From assembly GCA_029641185.1 (NCBI GenBank), contig JAPWGK010000030.1:1-64000 (forward strand): a stretch of 64,000 nt of DNA. The letters run 5' to 3'. This document shows positions 57,587-64,000 of this stretch, one piece after another. Both the position numbers and the translations under genes were made by a program. Below the pieces are notes generated by a model. The model searched no databases, was not told the DNA's origin, and saw only the letters and a program-made list of their open reading frames with translations. The stretch is from Pseudofabraea citricarpa (lineage: Eukaryota; Ascomycota; Leotiomycetes; Helotiales; Dermateaceae). Every line of letters begins with the position of its first letter. Position 1 is the stretch's first letter.

Positions 57587-57890
57587 TTTCCCTATCTACT
57601 TAGCAGTCTAACTACGAATCTTTTAGTAAAACAGTTAGAGGCACTAACGGAAAAGCGGGTGGTCTTTTGATACAAGAGCCATTTAACGAATCAAGTTTAT
57701 GCAAGAACGCAAAAGTAGGTAGTCTTTTGATATACACATTAAATTAATCTAATGACCAGGAGATGCTTTATCTCGATGAATCCAGCCACCAAGTACTCTT
57801 TTCTATGTCTAAATCGATTTTGGTTTAGCCGTCAAATCTAAATGCTTCTAGGATGTCTTGTCTATTCAAAAGAGAAACCAGCGCATCTAA
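57587..57890. other. Convergent 3' regions
   Basis: Between nitrilase (plus) and bestrophin-like gene (minus). Two diverged copies of GTGGTCTTTTGATA / GTAGTCTTTTGATA near 57659 and 57718 suggest a small duplication. No gene. Confidence 0.5.
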
Positions 57891-59193
57891 TCACACTATC
57901 AAATCCTCTCCTATCTCAGATAAGTGATCTGAGTATCGATCATTCATCCCATCAATGTCACCCATGAGTGTCCTTGTACTGCAAGACGAAGAAGGGCCGT
58001 CACTCTTTTGTGGATGAGCCATAATATCGTCAAGGTCGAGTGCAAGGAGATTGCAGTAACGATCTAAATCAAGGTCATTCGGACCTTCGCCCCATGGCTG
58101 TTCCTGGTTAGCAATAAGTACAAGGACCAGGAATGGCCTTCTTACATTCTCAATCTCCAATCCAAGTTCTGCCAGAGCGAACAAAGCATATGCGGTCACC
58201 ATGGTCACCACAATGCTCCACCATTTCAATTCTCGCCACAACTGACTGGGCAGCGCAAAGACGAAGATCCATACGATTCTCGAGATAGTGATGTTGTAGC
58301 CTAGTGGAATTGGTGTGCGCAGCAGACGTTCACAAGCAGAAATCACAGCGGTAAATCCATCCATCTGAGCAAGCAGATGAGTCAGGACCTGGGTATCAAT
58401 CCGCGGATCGGTCTCGACTCTGCACCGCTCTACAAAAGTAGACAGGTACAAGGTGATGGTGACAGGATGATTGGTAGCCGAGTAGTTGTACTATTGTCGG
58501 TTGTCAGTTCAAAAACCGAGTGGCTTGCGGCATCGTAAACGCACATTTGGCAAATAGCCAACCAAGCTCTTCAAATCCTTGCATTCCGCCCAGTCCCTCT
58601 CTCCTCTCAGATGATGTTTCAGGGCCACGGCAAGCGTGAGCACCGCCCGGATGGCCGACTTTTTGTCCAGCGGAACGTCACCGGCGTCCTTCTGGATAGG
58701 TACGTGTAGCCAGATGGTGCGAGCAAAGTTGCGCGAATGCGACGAAAGTATATCCCACTGTGTCCGTCCGTCCCACCAGCGGTTGTAGGAGGATTGCATG
58801 CGGAAGGTGATGGCGAGACCAACTACAAATCTTGGGCCGGGTTAGCGGTTCGCCATGTTGCTCGGATGATGGATACCGGTACACACCCAAAGACGGGAAA
58901 CAGGATGGGCGAGTGCATCGACAGCTGATCACCCATGAAATAGCTCGTCGAACATATGATGGCTGCGACGACTCCCGACAAGATGATCTGTTCGCAGGAG
59001 GTCAGCTTGTGCAACTGGTGAGGTATTTCTTTTTTCTTCTTCTCTTCATTCTTACCTGCGGTAGGATCTTGACGAAAGCTCCTCCCTTCCATCGTAGTGA
59101 GTAGGGGATCCATCGCTCGTTGATGCGCTTCTCCCTCTGACCCGCGTGCCATTCTTTCAAAGATGGGTAGGGGTGGTGGTGTTGCGAGATCAT
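57891..59193 (-). CDS. Bestrophin-like anion channel (UPF0187)
   Basis: About 400-residue membrane protein on the minus strand, five exons; first exon 59193-59056, second 58987-58885, stop at 57891. Landmarks in order: KGGAFVKILPQ, then TM1 IILSGVVAAIICSTSYF, AITFRMQSSYNRWWDGRTQW (the family's RTNxAYxRWWEGR pattern), LKHHLRGE, and, after intron 3, HPVTITLYLSTF, CERLLRTPIPLGYNITISRI with the following WIFVFALPSQ, and AYALFALAELGLEIEN. The last exon begins after the typical EIEN with GEGPNDLDLDRYC. These match the fungal bestrophin/RFP-TM family of chloride channels, placed in the plasma or organellar membrane. Acidic C-terminal tail of unknown role. Confidence 0.9.
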
Positions 59194-60170
59194 CTTGACG
59201 TCGACGTCAACGTGCCGTGCACATGAACATAAAAAGATTCAAGGGAAAAAGAAAAAGACGAATTAGGAATGCATACTTGGGAGCAGATGCGTACATGCAG
59301 AAGGGTACATACATAATGTATCACCGATTTACCTATAGTCCGGAGTACATACCGGAGGAGGAACAAGTACAGACACGTCAAATCTCCTGCAGGACCAGGA
59401 ATCCAGGGCTCACCTCCGCGTTTCCAAGAGTAGATAAGGAACACATGCTCTTTTTTGCCTGCTGGACTTACATTTTACATGCATTGAAGACGAAATCGGG
59501 AAGAGCCGGTTGGATAAAGGATAAAGAGTACCTGCTGCTAGCCAAAATGGCTCATATGACGGAGGAGGGCGAGAAATTCGAGGTGTATTTGTATCCTCTG
59601 CCCCCGCGTAGCGAGAGGAAGCGAGAGCATTGTGGTCTGATTTCCGGGCAGAATCACCCGTTTTCCAGGCGGCTGGTGGGGCTGAGTCGGCTGGTTAGCG
59701 TGTCCGGTGCTACGGGGCGCCCCCAGTAATCACTAAAGACTTGCCTCGGGTGCCACTGCCCGCGACCGTCTGTTTTTTTCTTTTTCCCTTCCTAACTGCT
59801 GTATTCAAGAGCAAACGTCTAGAGTAGGTTCTTTTGCCTTTTTTTCCCTTCTCTCTCTCTCTCTGGCTCTTTCCTCCAAGACGGTAATCGGTTTCGCTTT
59901 CGTTTCTCATCTTTCTCTCTGTCTCTCTGGGCTTCTTTCCTCTCTCTTCTCTCCTCTCTCCTCTTTCCCCATCTTCTCATCTTTTCTGCTTCTTTCTTTT
60001 GGATTAATCAACAACCACCAACCCCACCAACACTCACTCGTGTTCCCGTTACCCAACAACAACATCCACAACGACATCCCACCCTCATCATCATCATCAT
60101 CAACATCGTCAACATCAACCCCGCCAGTAATACTAGAGACACCAGGAAAAAAACTCCCCTCCTCGTAAAC
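59194..60170. other. Intergenic with pyrimidine-rich and ATC repeats
   Basis: Divergent promoters of the bestrophin-like and carbonic-anhydrase-like genes. Contains CT-rich low-complexity DNA at 59830-59995 and an (ATC/AAC)n run at about 60084-60118, probably the 5' leader of the latter gene. The 59217-59729 ORF is not supported. Confidence 0.6.
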
Positions 60171-60987
60171 ATGCCTTTCGATTATCCCTCCATCTTGCGC
60201 GCCAAATATACCGCAGAGCCCGCACCGCGCGACCTGATCCCCACGACAGGCACCCCCAAGCCGCAAATCCTCTGGGTCGGCTGCTCTGACTCCATCATCT
60301 CCGAGACCGAGTCGCTGGATGTGCTGAGCGAGGAGCTCTTCGTCCACCGCAACCTGGGCAATATCCTGAGCAATGGTGATCTGTCGAGCGAGAGTGCGGT
60401 TGAGTGGGCCGTGGGCTTGCTACAGGTACGTTTTTAACTGTTTATACTTTTCTGCGAGTTTCTCCTGCGCGAGGTCGGAAGACATGTGTGTTTCCCAGCA
60501 GCAGTCGCTCTCCGCTCAGACTGAGGATAGGAAAGTCGTGCTTCTTTGGGGAACTTAGACTCTGAGAAGACCAGTCACAATATCCTCACACATACCCCAC
60601 TCTACTTTATACACTGCCATCACCAAACCAAGAATTATTTCCCAGCCAAACTGACCACCTCTCTCACAGGTAAAGCACATCGTTGTCTGTGGTCACTACG
60701 ACTGCGCCCTGATCAAGTACAGCGAGGAAGACAACGCCGAAGCCCTGCACGGTTGGTACAAGGACGTTACCAAACTACACACGCGCTTCTCCTCCTCAGA
60801 TATCTCGCAGAATTGCGATAAGTCCCGCCAGTTCGAGGAGATCTATGTCCTGGCTGAAGTCCAGTGGCTCAAGAAACAACCAATTGTCAAGAAGGCCATC
60901 GAGGAGAGGGGTTTGCAGGTCCATGCGTTGGTCTTTGATCGTGAGAAGAACCATGTTGTAAGATTGGTCATTCAGGGCTTGAAATAA
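60171..60987 (+). CDS. Beta-carbonic-anhydrase-like protein lacking the usual Arg
   Basis: Predicted 190-aa protein; exons 60171-60425 and 60670-60987, with an unusually long 244-nt intron. The beta-carbonic anhydrase zinc site is visible: Cys in ILWVGCSDS, His and Cys in VVCGHYDCALI; ELFVHRNLGN is the usual fold block. In active enzymes the first motif is CxDxR, where the Asp-Arg pair gates the active site; here it reads CSDSI, so the Arg is replaced. YVLAEVQWLKKQP and the C-terminal VHALVFDREKNHVVRL also fit the family. It may be slow, inactive, or carry out a different hydrolysis. No targeting peptide, so cytosolic. Confidence 0.9.
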
Positions 60988-62914
60988 GAGATCCGCTCGC
61001 GGTGCTTGCTTGGTGGTATGGATGGGGATGGTTGGTGGGGTCTGGACCGGATGGGGGGTTATAGGCGGGAGTCAGGGCGTTTGATACATTTTTTGCCTGC
61101 CTTTCGTGTTTGGTTCTTGCATACAGTGCTCTCGCAATCGATGCGGTTGCACTTTTGCGAGATGTTCTCTTTCTTATTCTCTCGGGCTTGGGGTCAGCGT
61201 TTGAGCATATGCTAGGTATTGAGATGAGAGAGACAATTAAACTTCCGAAGCTACTGGGCAAGGCAAGATGCATGGAAGGGAATTGACTCTGGAGAGAGAA
61301 ATCATAGAGAACAAGAGGAGATATAAATGGAACCCAATAAACGAATAGACAAAAAATCCCAATATTAGCAGTGTTTACTTTTCAGTTGCTTTTCTGTTGT
61401 GAGAAATTGATTGTCTTGCTTTTTGTGGGTGTTCTCAATGGAGAATAAAAGGAAACAGTCTTGCTAAACTATCTAGCGAGGTAAGTAATCCCAAGTCCCA
61501 ATCATCTCTCTCCATCTTCTGAAGTCAAGACGTAAAAGCCGCAAGAAGGATAAATCATGACATATATAGGGAAGTAACTACCAACCCAAAGCTAACCCAC
61601 TTTACTCTACCACTTGTCGATATTGAGAGATTAAGCGAGCAGTAAAATACTTATTACATCAATAGAAGCATAAGAGCGTTCTAAACGGCATCTTGTTTAT
61701 GTGAGAGATATTTACGACTTTTGTTTTCTTTCAGCCTTTTTCCAACTATCATATATTACAGCACTTACTTATCAGTTACCATACACCAGGTGTATGTTTA
61801 TTTCAAGTTGTGTCGGGTGCTAGATGCCGTATCGAATAGGAAGGAGAGGCGTACAGAATCTCGGGGATAAACACAAAGAGCAGATACATGTACTCACTTC
61901 CTCGTTATATTGCAGCTTAATTCGGGCTCGGACTTGGAATCAACACCGAAACGGACCTCAGGCCCAAATAAAGAAAAGGTACGGGAGGCACCGCAGCCAC
62001 AGCCACTATTCTAACAAATGTTTCAACGGTTTCTCTGGTCTCCCGTCAGTTGTGGTGGACTCGACAGTTAAGAGTTGAGGGGCAGGCAGCAGGGGCAGGG
62101 GTCGCTTCCACTTTTTGTTTGCGTACCTGAGTTGAAAGGTGGACGGACAAGGAGGGGAAATATTATAGGTGGACGCCTTTTTACTGGGGTTCTGGGTATT
62201 TGTGACTTTGAGAAAAGGGCAATCTGAAGATTAAAGATTAAAGATAGCTGGCATGCGTGAGATCGGAAGAGAAGGTTTAGCATTGCAGCTGGCCATTTAA
62301 GAATTAAGAATAGGCATCGTAGAGTTTAAGTTCCTCATAAGAGAATCCGCTACGATATCTTGAGTTTCTGACTTACTCATTGTCCCTCAACCTCGGTCAA
62401 CAGGTATCAATGACCGACCTCTTTAATCCTAGTCCTATCAAGGACCTTCTCTAGCACGGTGCTCTCGAAATTCCTTGTCGATGGCTGCAGATCTCTAGTG
62501 GACGGCATCGGAATCGGTACTGCCCTCACCTTTACCGAAACCATCCAGGAAAACATGGGATGAAATCTTAGCTCGTGCATCATCGAGCTTCTGCATTGAG
62601 ATTCGACTGCACGAGATCTCTCTCCACAGGGTTCTGATCCTGGATCTCGCTATATCCAATGCCGAACAACCTCTCTGACCTCCTGGGCCTGTTAAGGTGG
62701 ACGGATATTCCACCTTGATCCATGGAGGAGGAGAATGACGAACCATGGCCGAGATAGAAGTACGCAGGTTGTGGAGTCGAAATAACATGGATGGATAGGT
62801 GATATAAAGCTTTTTGTTTCCCCCGGATCGGGTTGTGCTTGATCGTCCACCCTACCTTGACCTTCCTCAGCCAAGCCCTCACATTCGTTTCTTCTGCTCT
62901 TCGTCTCGTTCAAT
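60988..62914. other. 1.9-kb intergenic, no gene seen
   Basis: 3' region of the carbonic-anhydrase-like gene and promoter of the cupin gene. Unsupported ORFs only (61824-62078, 62495-62882). Confidence 0.5.
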
Positions 62915-64000
62915 ATGCATTTCTCTAGAGTAACGGCCTATGCTCTCCTGGCTCCCATAGCAGCATGTTCCAATATCTGGGTGACAGAAGTGCCAGAATT
63001 TGTACGGCCGTACGCCATTCCTCACTACGAGGGCCACGCTGTATCGATCGGTGATCAAGTCTATCGATTCCCAGTCACTGGGCCCTCGTCCGGCTACGCA
63101 TTTACGCTCTTGGGAACGAACTCGCAGTCGTCGACAGCCTTGGGAGTCTTGCCACATACTCATCAGCGCCACTATGAGAACTTCTTTAATTTCAAAGGCC
63201 GCTTCCAGCTGTGGTCGCAGTATGGAAACGAGACGCAGCAGACGAGGATCCTGAGCCAAGGTGACTATGGCGGCGTGCCGGAGAATACTATCCACACGTT
63301 CCAGATCTTGGATCCGGATACGGAGATGACGGGAATAATCTCTCCTGGTGGCTTTGAGTAAGCAGTTTTCGAATCAAGAGGATCTGAATTTGGACTGATT
63401 GATATACTTAACAGGGATCTCTTCTATACCTTGGCAGATAGCAACTATACCTCGTCAACTCTCTCGCCGTACTCGCCATCAACCAGTAACTCATCCAGCT
63501 CCCCACCAGCATCCGTCATCTCAGCTCTCGAGTCCTTCGACGTCTACGCACAGCTTGATTTTGTAACCCGCACCGATGCCGTCGATGGTGCCGCACCATC
63601 ATCGAGCGTCTGGCACACGGGATCAAACGCGCTCGCTGTAGATTCTCTGCACGGCGCCTTCATCGCTAAAGACTACGGCATCAAGTACCTCTACAACGGA
63701 ACGTCATCCAGTGCCAGCACCTACCAAATCATCCAGCCCTTCGTAACACCCACGCAAAGCGCAGACAACTTCACGCTCAGCACCATCACGATGAGCAAGA
63801 GCAGTGCCTCCGCAGCCGGCGTGAACAGTTTCCCCGGCCACGCGGCTTTCGAGGTCCTCGATGGTAAATTGAACTTCAGCATGCTGAACGAGACGATCGA
63901 GCTGCTGAGCGGAGATGTCGTCTTCGTCCCTGCAGATACCGAGTATAGCTATTGGAGCGAGATTGCCTTTACCAAGACGCTGCATATCTCTGCCGGTGCC
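62915..64000 (+). CDS. Bicupin, quercetin 2,3-dioxygenase-like, secreted (3' end outside window)
   Basis: Partial gene; exon 1 62915-63357, exon 2 from 63415 past the window end. A signal peptide is likely (MHFSRVTAYALLAPIAACS). The first cupin has the metal ligands in family order: His-x-His in LPHTHQRHYENFFNF, with the Glu five residues later, and a distal His in NTIHTFQILD; this is the site that holds Cu or Fe/Mn in fungal quercetinases, which cleave flavonols. FKGRFQLW is the typical strand. Exon 2 carries the start of the second cupin (HAAFEVLDGKLNFSMLNE, SGDVVFVPADTEYSYWSE). Five or more N-glycosylation sequons agree with export. The last residues before 64000 are still in frame. Confidence 0.9.

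Noticed and set aside
59217..59729. 170-codon plus-strand ORF
   Set aside because: Lies in the promoter of the bestrophin-like gene on the opposite strand; composition is Arg/Lys-rich with no motif.
62879..63295. 138-codon minus-strand ORF
   Set aside because: Complete antisense shadow of the first exon of the cupin gene, whose metal-binding motif is clear.
1..64000. CRISPR arrays, rRNA, tRNA or bacterial operons
   Set aside because: None seen; the repeat structures present are telomeric, simple or short inverted repeats, as expected for a eukaryotic chromosome end.

Overview
This window is the end of a chromosome from a filamentous ascomycete (Pezizomycotina; Leotiomycetes-like from protein flavour, which is an inference). 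The first 113 bases are a perfect array of CCCTAA telomere repeats. Genes have short introns of about 45-70 nt with GT..AG borders and CTAAC/CTGAC branch points, and carry typical fungal families (Zn2Cys6 regulators, MFS transporters, LaeA-like methyltransferase, bestrophin-like channel, CSC1-like channel). Exon joins were worked out by hand from splice signals and frame continuity, so they are predictions.

Region 1 (0-12 kb, subtelomere): a Zn2Cys6-type gene cut open exactly at the telomere junction, a TauD/TfdA-like dioxygenase, a small one-TM protein, a 27-bp inverted repeat, a 12-exon MFS transporter, and a divergent glutathione S-transferase / Zn2Cys6 regulator pair whose shared promoter holds two CCGCGG-centred palindromes.

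Region 2 (12-25 kb, accessory island): a 1.9-kb gene-free stretch, then two large uncharacterised genes transcribed away from each other (648 aa, and about 1,300 aa with a propeller-like, Ig-like and amphipathic/hydrophobic architecture), then a secreted jacalin-like/aerolysin-like protein and a small secreted cysteine protein. This is the best candidate for an undescribed system. The larger gene shows three apparent frame breaks near its 5' end.

Region 3 (25-37 kb): secreted GH5 endoglucanase-like enzyme, mitochondrial lipoate-protein ligase, a conserved small protein, a kelch-type membrane protein, a double ABM-domain protein and a long protein with a C-x2-C..C-x2-C knuckle. A 2.8-kb gene-free stretch follows.

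Region 4 (39.6-47 kb): an EgtD-type methyltransferase, an MCT-like MFS transporter, a LaeA-like methyltransferase and a Dal5-like MFS transporter, possibly a small metabolic locus.

Region 5 (47-64 kb): core-genome-like genes: CHL4/CENP-N kinetochore protein, CSC1/OSCA-type channel, short-chain dehydrogenase, nitrilase with an unusual duplicated insertion, bestrophin-like channel, a beta-carbonic-anhydrase-like protein lacking the usual arginine, and a bicupin quercetinase-like enzyme cut by the window end. No rRNA, tRNA, CRISPR or complete transposon was recognised.
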